This document shows positions 36,383 to 48,700 of a DNA stretch of 64,000 bases, piece after piece. Numbering within the stretch: position 1 is the first letter of the stretch; each line of letters begins with the position of its first letter. Position numbers and translations under genes: made by a program. Under the pieces are notes generated by a model, which saw only the letters and a program-made list of their open reading frames with translations, was not told the origin of the DNA and made no database searches. The stretch comes from Nematostella vectensis (lineage: Eukaryota > Cnidaria > Anthozoa > Actiniaria > Edwardsiidae), in the NCBI RefSeq assembly GCF_932526225.1, contig NC_064046.1:13659708-13723707 (forward strand), written 5' to 3'.

Positions 36383-36733
36383 ATAGCTTGTAAGGCCATC
36401 GGTTCTAATATAGAGGCAGGTTAGGCAGTTTTTTCCGCAACGGAAAGCACCGGGAGGTTGGTTGGTGGGAGAGCGGTCGGAAGGTAGCTTGGCTTTAACG
36501 AGGATGTCGCGGAGGTTAGGTGAGAGGCGAAAGGCGACAAGAGGGGGCTCAGTGAAAACCTTATGGCATCGCTTAGACGAGAGTAGAAGGTTGTAGTTTC
36601 TACGGATTATGTTGTTGATGTTAGGTAGTGTAGGGTTATAGGCAGTGACAAAGGGGATGCGACGGGAGTTTTTGTGGTTGTTATTATTAGGGCGTAGGGC
36701 GTCAATGCGGGAAATGTTAGCAACGCGGGGATT
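36383..36733 (-). pseudogene. Penelope-like element, RT C-terminal part (minus copy)
   Basis: An open frame on the minus strand reads RVANISRIDALRP, then RRIPFVTAYNPTLPNINNII, RCHKVFTEPPLVAFRLSPN, LRDILVKAKLP and FRCGKNCLTC. This is the segment between the reverse transcriptase and the endonuclease in Penelope proteins. It stops being related at the junction near 36385. It overlaps in content with the plus copy from LRDILVKAKLP onward. Confidence 0.7.
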
Positions 36734-36736
36734 TAC

Positions 36737-37234
36737 CTCCGCGACATCCTCGTTAAAGCCAAGCTACCTTCCGACCGCTCTCCCACCAACCAACCTCCCG
36801 GTGCTTTCCGTTGCGGAAAAAACTGCCTAACCTGCCTCTATATTAGAACCGATGGCCTTACAAGCTACACATTTTTCTCAACAGGAGAAACACGACCTAT
36901 AACCTCCCACATAACCTGCAATACTAAAAACGTGATTTATATGATTCAATGTAACCGCTGTAACCTTCAATATATTGGGGAAACTAAACGCAAATTAAAA
37001 GAACGCTTTAATGACCACCGCAGAACTGTAGACTCACAATCTCGATCCATACCAACCCACGCCGCTGAACACTTCCTAAAACCTAACCACTCCGCTTCTG
37101 ACATAGAGCTCATACCTATTGAAAAAATAAGAAATAACCGCGACTCCATCCGCAAAGCAAGAGAAGCCACACTGATAGCTCGCGCTGGCACTCTTGAACC
37201 CGGTGGTCTCAACCGGCGTGAAGAAACCGTTTAG
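36737..37234 (+). pseudogene. Penelope-like element, GIY-YIG endonuclease part (plus copy)
   Basis: The frame is open from 36737 (LRDILVKAKLP) to the stop at 37234. It carries a Cys-rich CGKNCLTC box, then NVIYMIQCNRCNLQYIGETK, RFNDHR, a long helix with HAAEHF and a C-terminal EATLIARAGTLEPGGLN. The IY...YIG pair, the C-x2-C insertion and the Arg/His after it match the Penelope type of GIY-YIG nuclease. The N-terminal reverse transcriptase is missing, so it is a 5'-truncated copy. Confidence 0.8.
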
Positions 37235-38080
37235 CTACTTAGTAATCCACACCACCCTATTTACCATCTTCCATAAGTCACTCTTTACTCAATTACTATT
37301 TTTACCTTTTGTTAGTTAATCATCAATGAACTTTGTACATATACTAGCTATAACATGCCATTGTAACTCATTTATAACCTGAAGAAGGCAGGTATTGGCC
37401 TGCCGAAATATCGTTCTAAAAAACATAAATCTGCGTTGTTGTCGACTTTTTCTTTTAAAGGTCTTATAATTGCGCACAGGGAGCCCATACTATTATGACA
37501 CAACCTATTAAAATTTGCAAACGGGGGAGCCCATTCTATTGGTAAAGAGCAAACGTACTGAATACACAGGGACCTTTTGATACTATTTGTACAGGGAGCC
37601 CATACTATTGATATACATAGACCATATCCCCGGGGGCTGGCTCTCGTGAAATTAAGACGGGGGTGATCGTCCCATCTTTTAAGGTATATAATTTCGACCA
37701 GCTGCCATCCCTAAGGGGATGTTGAAGGATTTTTCCCGATTCTGTTAAAAATTCCTCCCACCACACCTAATCTGCGTTGTTGTCGACTTTTTCTTTTAAA
37801 GGTTTTATTAATCAATCAACTGTCGACGCAGACCACAAGGTCCGACGCACACCAGCAGATAGAGGCTGTCCGGTGGTTTCTTCCTACGTTTTCGCAATTA
37901 TAAGGATAATGTGTATCAAAGGGCTCCCTGTGGGCTCCCTGTGTGCCAATATAAACTCTTACCGCTTGTGTCGTGTGAATATGACCCTGTATGTTCCATC
38001 AATGACAAGTAGCAGTTATTCCAAAACACGCGGCAGACACCTTGTATGGGTCCGATGAATCGTGCGAATTCTGCGCTCTG

Positions 38081-40946
38081 ATGGCGACTTTGCACTGGCT
38101 CATCTTCGTCACTTCTACGTTCTCCTTCGGTAAGTGCACCTTTTGGTATCCGTCATGCATTTAATCAACGTCTCCTAATTGGTGTGCATCACTTCATAAG
38201 CACCATAAAATCTCTAATGATGTTATTCCCTAATGATAGATTTAATAATGGTAGTTTGATTTTGAATAAAAAATACACTATAACTATTTTACTGAAATAA
38301 AATTCTTGCTTTTAAATATGTGGGGTTTTTTCGTTTATAAAACGCATTATGCTCACTTTATATTCGCATTGCGCTGTAGATACCATTAGGTCAATATTTA
38401 CTGCGATTATCTCACGGAATGTCGACAGTCAAGCCGTGAACTTTGTGCTATGAGTGTATTGAAGACTATTTATCCCAAAGAGACAATCAGAAACCGTGAA
38501 AAAATGGATAAAAATCAGCTTTCTGCCAATTTTGTCAATAAGGAATATCATTTTTGTTGATGCTTGCTTACTTGTTAATTGTTTAAAAAAATAGTCCAAA
38601 TTAGATGTAATTTTTTATACTTCAAATTTGTATTAACAATCTTTTTGCTCTGACTCTTAAAATCACTAGAAGACGCAATAGAGATTAGCTAGGTTGTTAT
38701 CTTAATTACTCTAGACTAGGGCATAGTAGATCAAAAGTCATATACGTGATGAAAACAAAACCGCACGTGGGAATGCACTCTCTGTGAAGCTTCATCTATT
38801 AATCACTTTTGTATTCCAATAATGTAACCCTCCAAAGTTGAAAGTCCTTAATGTGAAATTTCCATATGACTTAGCACACACGCTAGTCCTCAGAATGAGC
38901 TGTAATGATTGTTCTGTTAATCACAAACAGCGATATTATCTACACCAAAAGGCGTGTGTGTCGCGTGGATATTTGATCTTTGAAGAAGGTGAAAATATAA
39001 CTAAGGCCCGAAAATATTCTTCCTAAATTTTGCCCAAGTCTTTAGAACCTTATTTTCATATTTGAAATTGCTCTATTTCCACGAGCACGTCTTAGGTAGC
39101 AAGGGGCGCGTTAAGCCTGACCGACCCACCCCTCCCTAGAGAGTTCCTAAGGGATAGCAGATCTTCTTAGCACAGATTACGAGGTAAAGCATTCTCAGGG
39201 GCCTTTTAATGACGGAAATATACCGCTTATAAATATGGCATGCACTCGGTTTGGAACGTTAATCGTTTAGGGAGAATTCAACGAAATTAAAGGTGTGTGG
39301 AATGTTGATTAATGGTCCTTGGCCACTAGCAAGCTCAATAATTCAGAATATATTGTTTGCATGAAAAAACAGGCCCTTACCATCCTGTAATTTTTGAAAT
39401 TTTCTCCGTGTAAATGACAAGCTAGTCTGGCATATTCTTTTTTTTTTAGCAGCAAGTTCCCTGAGATGTCTGTCTAGCGAGTGTACATCCCCTGGTGGAC
39501 CATGCCCCCCACCAACCATGGTCACGTGCACTGCTAGTAATCCCAGCATTCCCATGGCTCCCGATCGATGCACAGTGGCGATGTAAGCGACGGGCGTCGA
39601 TTGTTTCATCTTTAGCCTGCTTGCGGAAAACTCTCTCCGCCACCTTGTATTTTAAGCCGCATGGTTCCTGGGTGCACAAAAACGGACGCAGGGCAGGGGA
39701 GAAAGGAGAGAGAATAGGGTTTTTAAATTTTTGGGGTCATATGTATACTCTGTTAAAAATGTCTTTATATGCAATGATACATGTCCAGCTAGCATTCTAT
39801 CTGCTTCTTTGCCTCACCCACCCCCCCCCCAAAAAAAAATATGTACAACATGAATATTTAGGTACAAACCTGTGCAATTTATTAAAGACGGAGGTTATCT
39901 AAGGTTATTATCAAAAGCCTATAAGCTTACACCTTTCTCTAAACGTAGAAAAGCCTACCCCCACTATATTGTTTTCAATTGATATCAAGGTTAACTCTAC
40001 TTTCTTTGATGCCTAACAGCGCTTCTCTGGAGCCTCAGCCTGGTACAGTCATGGAGCACGTGACACGAGGCTGTGCTTATTCTTTCTACTGCGCAAGCGC
40101 GAAGTTTAGGAATACCACGTGCGACAAGCTGAATACATATTTTCAGGGAATAGTGACATCATGTGACGTAGGGTGTTGTCATGGCGACATGTGTAATAAT
40201 GGGACCCTGCCAAAGCGTGACTCGATATGGCCTACAGGTAGGTGACGTCATTTGTGACGTCATGTGACGTAGGGTGTTGTCATGGCGACATGTTTGATAA
40301 TGGGACCGTGCCGGCGCGTGACTCGCTATGGCCTACAGGTAGGTAAGTGACGTCATTTGGGACGTCATGTGACGTAGGGGGGTCACCATGACCTGTCTTA
40401 TGATTCTCGAGATTGAAAAGAAAACTTAAAAAAATACCAGAATAAAGGCCTTAATTACACTGCTATCTATCCTCATTAGATGAAATATGAATTCTTCCAG
40501 GCTCAGATCTGTCCTGTTACTCATGCTCCAGTAGGGATGAGCCGGCGAGCTGCGAGAATCCTGTCACGAGATCATGTGGCGTCGATGCCAAGACGAACAC
40601 GACTCATGACCGATGCGTTACCGCCATAATAAGCGAGGTCGAGGACGGCGCACGGCGAGGCTACCAAGTCAGGGACTGCGGTAATGCTCTGTCCTGTGCC
40701 GGCAACTTAGTCTGCTCAACAGTAAACAAGACACGCAAAGTCACCGGATGTGACGTAAGCTGTTGCTATGGGGAAAACTGTAATAACGGAAATGACGTGG
40801 TGACGACTATAGGTGGCGCTACCGTTGTGTCTTTGACATGTGATCCGTCGTCGATGGCATTTAGTAATAGCGGCAATCACTTGAGAGTAAGATTTAAGAA
40901 CTTCGTAACTACGGTACTTATGATTCTGTTTTTAAAGAAACGCTAG
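38081..40946 (+). CDS. Secreted/surface protein with two Ly6/uPAR (three-finger) domains (281 aa)
   Basis: Exons are 38081-38129, 39450-39582, 40020-40237 and 40501-40946, assembled from signal, Cys pattern, splice sites and phases 1, 2, 1. Exon 1 is a signal peptide (MATLHWLIFVTSTFSF). Domain 1 (about residues 19-128) runs from SLRCLSSECTS through CTVA to DVGCCHGDMCNNG. Domain 2 (about 137-230) runs from LSCYSCSS to DVSCCYGENCNNG. The closing CC-x4-C-N motif is the LU-domain signature. The tail ends in FVTTVLMILFLKKR, a short hydrophobic stretch that could be a weak GPI signal or membrane anchor. Members act as receptors, co-receptors or modulators; the role here is unknown. Nothing suggests a venom toxin. 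Exon 2 has a NAGNAG acceptor (tttagcag) that would vary one residue. Confidence 0.8.
40150..40378. repeat. ~105-bp tandem duplication spanning an exon 3' end and its splice donor
   Basis: The end of the LU gene's third exon with its donor (…TGGCCTACAG|GTAGGT) and the start of the intron is repeated once in the intron (about 40256-40365), including a second CCTACAG|GTAGGT. TGACGTCA occurs several times across the duplication boundaries. Confidence 0.85.
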
Positions 40947-42353
40947 GTATTGTACAGGGGGGTAGTTATGTTAGGGGCGGGCGAAAAGAACCACAAGACT
41001 GTCTGCTAAAAACGAGTCTTTTTTTTATTAGGGAGAGTCACCAAATCTTACACTTTTCTAAATAATTATGGCTTGTGCACCTTCCCTTAGCAAATCCTTT
41101 TTACGCTGCTGCTATAGTTAATATCTGTTTCGAATAGTAAACAAAATAGAATAAAATAAAATAAAGCGCAGATGAGTTCGGTTAAAATAGGATATACTTT
41201 TTGGTAGTCATCGAATAGGTCTAAACGAGTTATTTGCTCACAGCGAGTAATATCAGTGACGTGAAATACAAGGAGCATTTGACCATAAAAACCATTCTTG
41301 TAAGCTCCTCGACTTGTTGCCTATTGGGAATATTTTTAAAAGGATTATTTTCTGCGATCATTCCGAGGAATCTGGGAGGCTGGGGGCTATGTCTTACTAC
41401 AGCCAGCAGGTATCGCCATATTTGCCTGGGCTCCCTGTGGTTGCCTAGGCCTTATTTTGTCAGTTTGTCCACACAGAAACGAGCTGGAAAACCAGAAGAT
41501 ACAAATGTTGATTAATAAAAGGAATTCAGCTAAGGGGCTTTTGGTGTACCTTTTTGGAATACTTTCTTTTTCGCTCAAGGACTATGTCCCCTGCAGGTTT
41601 TTATTCCAAAAAAAAAAAAAAAATACACACAACTTTTTTTACAATTCCGGCATTTAAATATAATCCCAGATCTTGCCCTAGTCCGGAGACACTATATATT
41701 AACTCAAATCTCTCAAACAAACAGGTAGCTTTTTATTACTTTTTATAATTCCCTGTTCCTTTGTGCTTTCTGTTTTCGGTTTCATTCGACCCCCTTTTCT
41801 TTCTAAAGGGTACCTGCAATATCAATACATTATACAAATAAAAATAACTAAAACTGCAAGGTCATATTAATTGCCGACATTAAATTATAACTAGCGATTA
41901 AAAAAATCTGAGTTATTTGCACTCTGTGTTATTAAAAAAACTTATATGATTGGCGGTAATTTGTCATTTTGGAGAATATTTGTGCGATGCAAATAGTTCA
42001 GAAACCAGTTGGACAAGAACAAAGCCTCTTTCGCCATGGTGTGAACTATGAGATAAAGACTAGAGCATCACACGAATTAATAGAATAATATCACCAAATA
42101 AACGACAGCTGTCTCCATTTTATGTTCATACGTTTGGCGTAAGAGCTTCATAAAAAAAGATATTTTCGGTCATCAAAATTTTCATTACCACATCTTCTTT
42201 AGCTTCATGCTTTAGCTTCTTCTTGTCATCATTTTTTATTTTCGTTCTTTCAAATGTTTTTTGGACATTCGTGTTTGCGGCGTTTCTTAATTTCACGTAT
42301 ATTTACTTAATATATTTATTTAATTACTTTTTATTTACCTGGCACTTACAGCG
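40947..42353. other. 3' flank of the LU gene, no gene recognised
   Basis: AT-rich sequence with poly-A and poly-T runs. Short overlapping frames at 41234-41748 lack splice and family support. Confidence 0.4.
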
Positions 42354-42543
42354 GCTGAAGCTTTACAAAACGGGGTGTCTTTGGAGCTGCCCTTTAAACT
42401 CGGAAAGCTTTATCAAATACGGCAAATAACTTATGTAAATATAGAGACTAATGAACCACGTCCAGTATTTATAGGGCTGCTGCAAAATTGGCCCAGTTAC
42501 ACTTTGACTCCAGCACGAAAGACGGAAACTTTTATCGAAAAAG
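42353..42543 (+). CDS. Candidate isolated exon of an unrecognised gene
   Basis: A 191-base open stretch is bounded by a good acceptor (tggcacttacag) and a good donor (AAAAAG|GTAAGA), with 2-base entry and phase-1 exit. It would encode EALQNGVSLELPFKLGKLYQ, then IRQITYVNIETNEPRP and LLQNWPSYTLTP. The composition is protein-like and less AT-biased than the surroundings. No family was recognised and no partner exons were found. Confidence 0.3.
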
Positions 42544-43118
42544 GTAAGACATGTATTTTGTTTTCTTCTTAAAAGAAGTCATTTTGCAAAAACGTTCGCC
42601 TCGATATCGATATACAATATCATAGATATCTGATATCAAGATTTGGATATTACGTTTTTTTCTTTATAATTTTAAACATTTCCTCTTTTCTCCTCACCTC
42701 GTGATATTGAGAAATTTTTCTCACATTAGATGATATCTAATTAGATCACCTCTCCTTTCCTAACCCTTCAATATTGTGACATCAATCGACGATTTTTTCT
42801 AATGCTACTCAACTTTCCTCTCCTCGTTGTTCTGATATAATCCGATTTTTTAATTAGATGTTATTAAACTTTAATTAGACTCTATTTAGACCCTGTACTA
42901 ACAGACTAAACTTGGATTATACTTCAAGACTCGTTGTATTTTCAATAGAATTACGCTGAATCGCATTGGGGTAGAAGCTAATGATATTGGCTAAGAAAAC
43001 TGATCAAAGAACCTTCGGAGAGAATATCTGCTGTTTTGTGGGCTCCTTGTATTTTCTTCCTTTTAGTACCTTGATATTTTTAGGATATTTATCACTGTGA
43101 TTACACTACTTGATAACC

Positions 43119-43300
43119 CCTAGGCTCGTCCCCAGGTTTCCCCCTTGCTGTCAGCTCCATAATGCTTTGCGCGCAGACTCACACATTCCAAAATGGCGGA
43201 CGCTTCATGCTGACTTCATGGGCGAGAGCAGAAAGGGCCTGTGACGTCATAGCTATGCAGAGCGTGATAGGCCCGCCGAGAAGCCTAGGGACGAGGCTAG
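43119..43300. mobile_element. MITE, ~180 bp, CTAGGCTCGTCCC termini
   Basis: CTAGGCTCGTCCC at the left is mirrored by 'gggacgaggctag' at the right. The interior has 'aaaatggcgga' and 'gtgacgtcat'. No coding content. Confidence 0.65.
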
Positions 43301-44249
43301 GCCTTTTCCAACTATACACATTGCGATTAGCAAAATACTGTAGTAACCGTAGTATGGTGGTCACATGGTAATACCGTAAATGGCATGGGCATGGGCATTT
43401 AGGCATGGGCATTTAGACAAACAGACAGTTTTATTTGGGTCTTATACAAACAAAGAGTACATTGACTTGGAATCCCAATAAATTATAACATCCTAAGATC
43501 TCTACACAACACAATAATTAATTGAGTCATGTAGAGATAATACTGTTCCTAAGGGAAGCATTCATAGATGTTTTTTTGCAAATGGGGGGTTACTTCATAG
43601 GTATGAGGCGTTTATTAGAGGAGGGCGCTCATTATAAACTATAACAATATAACAGACCCAAGTGCAGTGGGTCAGGATATCACTTATACATTGTAGCCTG
43701 CGTAGCACAGTTAGGATCATAACTAAAATTGGAGGCATTTTGTAAATAAAGAAATTATCCAATCACAGCAGAGTACCCACCCCCCTCCCCCTTGGTATTT
43801 GTATGCCAAGCTATCACTTGAAACAAAATGGCGGCGCGAAGGGGAGTACGAATGTACAGCCTGACCGTTTCTTTGAAGCTGTTTGACACCCCGAAAATAA
43901 TATGCCACATTCAATATCGAAAAACACGCACTTATAGTTCACTAAACGCTGGACACAGACCCGGGAAGCACCGTCGACTCGATGCTAATGCGTTGTAATA
44001 AGCTAAGTACAGCAACTAAAACACTAGTGTAAAAGTTTTACTTGATACAAGATTAACTTTGCCCCTCTGTTTTTCTATCAAAATCACAAAGTATGTAAGT
44101 TATTTTAAACTGTTCTTCATGGCAGTCACTTCAGTCTACTATAAAGCCGGAAATTTTACATAGATTTTACTTAATTTTCTCAATAGTTTCACGTGTGATC
44201 AAAATGCAACGGCGTACAGTGAATGTATCAAACAAGTACTTATAAAAAA

Positions 44250-44780
<531 letters not shown>

Positions 44781-45000
44781 TTATCTTTCTCAGTCCACCC
44801 AAAATGTAGTTTTCATAATTTTAATTCTTTATCATCAGGATTTTTAAGTGTGACAGTATTTAGAATTAGGAGGGTGGTATTTTTTGGACACAACCTATGT
44901 ATTCTAGCATAAAAAGGAACTTTAAAAAAAAATCCAAAGTGCTAAGCAATGACTTAATAGTTTTTAGTACTTTACTAAATTGTTGGTCAACCCTCCTTGT

Positions 45001-45200
45001 NNNNNNNNNNNNNNNNNNNNNNNNNNNNNNNNNNNNNNNNNNNNNNNNNNNNNNNNNNNNNNNNNNNNNNNNNNNNNNNNNNNNNNNNNNNNNNNNNNNN
45101 NNNNNNNNNNNNNNNNNNNNNNNNNNNNNNNNNNNNNNNNNNNNNNNNNNNNNNNNNNNNNNNNNNNNNNNNNNNNNNNNNNNNNNNNNNNNNNNNNNNN
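45001..45200. other. Assembly gap (200 N)
   Basis: Exactly 200 N, a round number usual for gaps of unknown size. It lies about 600 bp upstream of the ML-domain gene. Confidence 1.
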
Positions 45201-45797
45201 GATGTATTTCCTTTTTTGCTGACACCGTCCGGACCTAACGAAAATCCCAACTTTCTCAGATCGATCGGGCGCACACGTGAGTGAGGTTGGCCGTAAATCT
45301 TAAAATAAATATTTTCTCGCCACGATCGCACTGATTCTCTTTTACAACATAGCGTCCGGGTTCCTCTAGCATGCAGTAAACGCAATAAATCATAGGTAGG
45401 AGTATTATTCGGCCGACAGAAGAACGTTTTCTGCGTGGTTCTCTCGCCGCGGCTATGGCTGCCATTTTGCATAATAATGAGGTAAACTGATTCCTCCAAT
45501 TTTAGTTATGACCCTAGCTGTAGCAAGCGTTTCTTGAGCATTGAGCTAGTCTAGCCCAGTAGAATCATGTTACCGGAATTTTTATGCCGTTTGTTTTTAA
45601 TATTGAAAGGGGGGGGGGCGTTAATAGAAGTGGGCGCTTTTAGAGAGGGGCGTTACTAACTTGAAGCTTAGGTGGGGGGCGTTCATTAGAAAGAGGCGTT
45701 CTTCAGATGGGGGGCGTTTATTAGGTAATTTACGAGATTAAATTTCCTAGGTCAAAATGTGTCACGTGATTGTATTTACATATTCCTATTGGTGCAG

Positions 45798-48700
45798 ATG
45801 GTGTTTTCCCGTACTCTTGTGGTTCTGGTAGCTGTGGTCGCATTGTTCGCTGATCCAGGCTCTAGCTCAATATGCCGCAGCCAAGGTAAGACACATATTA
45901 CTGCAACTTTCAATATTGTGCGAGCTGTCGTAGATAATTTGAAAATACTATACCGCTTTCTGGCACGCCAATAAATTTCCCGAGAAAAAGGTCAATCTTT
46001 TTAAAAATAGGAACTGCTAAGCAATTTCTGTGCAAGCGTTTTAGATTTCCCTGTCAAACGCGATAGGTTAACTAAACAAAATGCTTCTAGTTGTCCTGTT
46101 ATTAGCTTCCGATAAGTTGGCAGCTAATTATATAATTTCTAGATGCTAAATATGTCTTCATTACATGTATAACATATTTCTGCGTGACACTAGGGAAGGG
46201 GTTATCAATATCAAAAAAGTCATTTTGTGTATTTTAGGCTACCAAGTATCTATTCATATATTTTTGGTAAATAATATGGATTGCTCTTCTAGACGTTTTT
46301 CAGCTACATAATCCTCAAATAAGGGGGAATAACCTCGAGGGAACATTTGACCTAAAGATGGATCTTCCATCCGGCGTCGCCTTTTCCGTCAGCGCTCAAG
46401 CAACTGCAGCCCTGTCCATTGGGCTCCCATTGACATACAGGTAAAATCCTGGGCGGTAACATATTAGTCAATCTTGTTTTAAAAACCTGTCGTTTTTCTA
46501 GCTCGCTCGGCCATTTCCTCATTAGGCACTACATAACATATTCGCTTTTTATGGCTCTAGAGCTTTGTAAGTCGGGAATTTCCACGTAAACTTGCAGGAA
46601 TTCGTGTTTACTACGATTTTGCTGGCAGCCATCTTGGAAATGGCCTAGTCCCTAACGTTTAAGAATATCACAGGTCTCCCGCGCGCTCGCCCCAGTCTCT
46701 TTCAGACCATAAAGAAAAACGACAGCCATTGATTGATATGTATGGGGTGGGGCACTGCTGGCACGTTTCCCCCCTTCACTCCCTACCAGTATTTCAAAAA
46801 AATATATATATAAGAAAATGACCAGTAGATGCGTGGCTGTGCCCCCAATATTTTCTTTATGATTCTGTTTGCGTCCCCCAATATTTTGAAGCCTGCTACA
46901 GCTTTGAAACAGCAATAAAAAGTCCTTGTTGCAGAAATAGACGGGCTTCCCATATCCATATCTTTGTACCGGTAAGGGAAGGGTCGTTATTTAACGGGGG
47001 GACGGCTGCTATGTTTGGGGGAGGATTTGCAATATTTTGAGCGCCGATTTGGGGGAGTGACTCAATTTTTAAACAGGGTTTAGGGAAGGGCCTTATTTTT
47101 TTGAACTGGTGTTCTTATCAATTTCCAAGCCTCCTAATAGTCGGGAAATTCAAAATTTTTCTGGGGAGAACCCCAGACCCCCTTAAAATTGAATAAATAA
47201 ATGTGATGGTCCGCTTGCCTGCATTTTCGTGATAGTGCTCCGAACGCGAAGAAGTGCTCAGCGCAACAGAAAACAGCAACATTCAGGACATCTCCCTGTT
47301 AACAAAATATAGAGCATTTTTTTGTTCTTGACAAAGTGCCCAGTCTAGTTTTTAGTACATCACAGCACCGTAGCAAGAGTGCTTATACAATCATTTTGGT
47401 CCTCCTGGTAGCAAGTGCCGTGCGAAAAAAGTATCCCACGGCTAGACTATAATTTTTATAAAGTAAACCGGTTATTTTAAGGGGTCTCCTCTAAGCATGT
47501 CCCGTTTTCTCAATATTCTGTACCTGAATAGTTTTTATCACTCCCTTTCGTGAAATACGAAACGGCCGAAAAAACGGCCGAAAATTTACATGAACGAAGT
47601 TAATGGATTTACCTTCTTTTTGTTCTGGGGAGGGCCTTAATATTTGGTCCCCTTTTTGGGGGAGGGTCACAATTTTTGGGCTTTAAATGGGGGGGGGGGG
47701 TCTGAATTTTTTAACCGAAAAAAAAATGAACTTAGCAGCCCTCTCCACCGAAAAATAATGACACTTCCCTAAGTAGGAAAAATAATGACACTTCCCTAAG
47801 TAGGAAAAATAATGACACTTCCCTAAGTACAATACCCATTTCAGATTGGTTGCTAGCTATGGTCTTGGTGAGCCTAAGCTGCAAACAACGTCACTCCCAT
47901 AACATTGTTTAATGTTTTAACATGTGACTGGAAAAATAAACAAATTAGAGCAATGTCCTAAAAATTGCCTGTAGAAAATTAGCCAGTAATGTGTGTAAGA
48001 TCGATTCTTATAAGAATTGGAGATGTTTGATATGGGGGAAAAATGTTTTTGAGGGAATTGCTACACTAAAAATGATCTATATATTCTATGCCATTTTACT
48101 TGAACCGTCGTTTATGACAGCCTTTTTTTGCCTCTACAGCATCCCCAAGACAGAACACACTTGTGAGGGTTTGATGGCAGATGGATGGATCGATTCTTGT
48201 CCGGTTAAAAAGGGTTTATCTAAACCATTCCTGATGCCATTACCACATGATTTGCAAAATTACAGGGACGGGGTGAGTAGATGTAACTAAACAGTGCAGT
48301 ACATGACCATTTTTGATAATATCTATTTACCTTTTCATTATGCAAATATATAAAATGGCCGCGCGGAGTTTGAAACTTGAATTTGTTTTGTTGGCGAGAC
48401 GTCGCATCGCAAAAAGTGACCAAAACAGCAAAATATCTTGCTCTATACTAAGTTTGATATCAGATTGATGAGTTCCTGGATTCGAAAGTAAAATATCGCT
48501 TGGGAAACCTTTTCAAATTAAGCGCTTTTATTTGAGACTGCCGTAAAATCGAACTCTTTTCGTAATGTTTACGTTTAAAAAAAGAGGAATATGAGTGTGA
48601 TGTACCAAATTATACGGCTTAGAACCTTGACAGGATTAGACTAGGATAAATGAGGATCATGGAATACTAAAACAATTTTCACCACAAGCCGAAATGAGTG

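Larger units (their letters stand above)
36180..37805. mobile_element. Penelope-like retroelement, head-to-head inverted copies
   Basis: The outer arms (about 36210-36385 and 37603-37775) are inverted copies containing 'gggggctggctctcgtgaaa'. The inner arms (about 36400-36520 and 36737-36870) are also inverted copies and encode the same protein segment on opposite strands. The tail has 'tgaagaaggcaggtattggc' followed by 'ctgccgaaatatcg', a typical Penelope 3' motif. TCTGCGTTGTTGTCGACTTT is directly repeated at about 37431 and 37770. Assignment to Penelope rests on the GIY-YIG coding part. Confidence 0.75.

Noticed and set aside
36180-37805. Hammerhead ribozyme, which is known in Penelope-like termini
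   Set aside because: A CTGATGA is present in reverse complement near 36185, but the GAAA box and pairing stems could not be found at the right spacing.
38838-39026. Cys-containing frame considered as an LU exon
   Set aside because: Cysteine spacing does not fit the first finger and splice phases do not match; 39450-39582 fits in both respects.
44866-45499. Reading frames across the N run
   Set aside because: They exist only because N was read as any residue.
45759-45797. Upstream non-ATG start for the ML-domain gene
   Set aside because: The ATG at 45798 gives a clean signal peptide; the extension would bury it.
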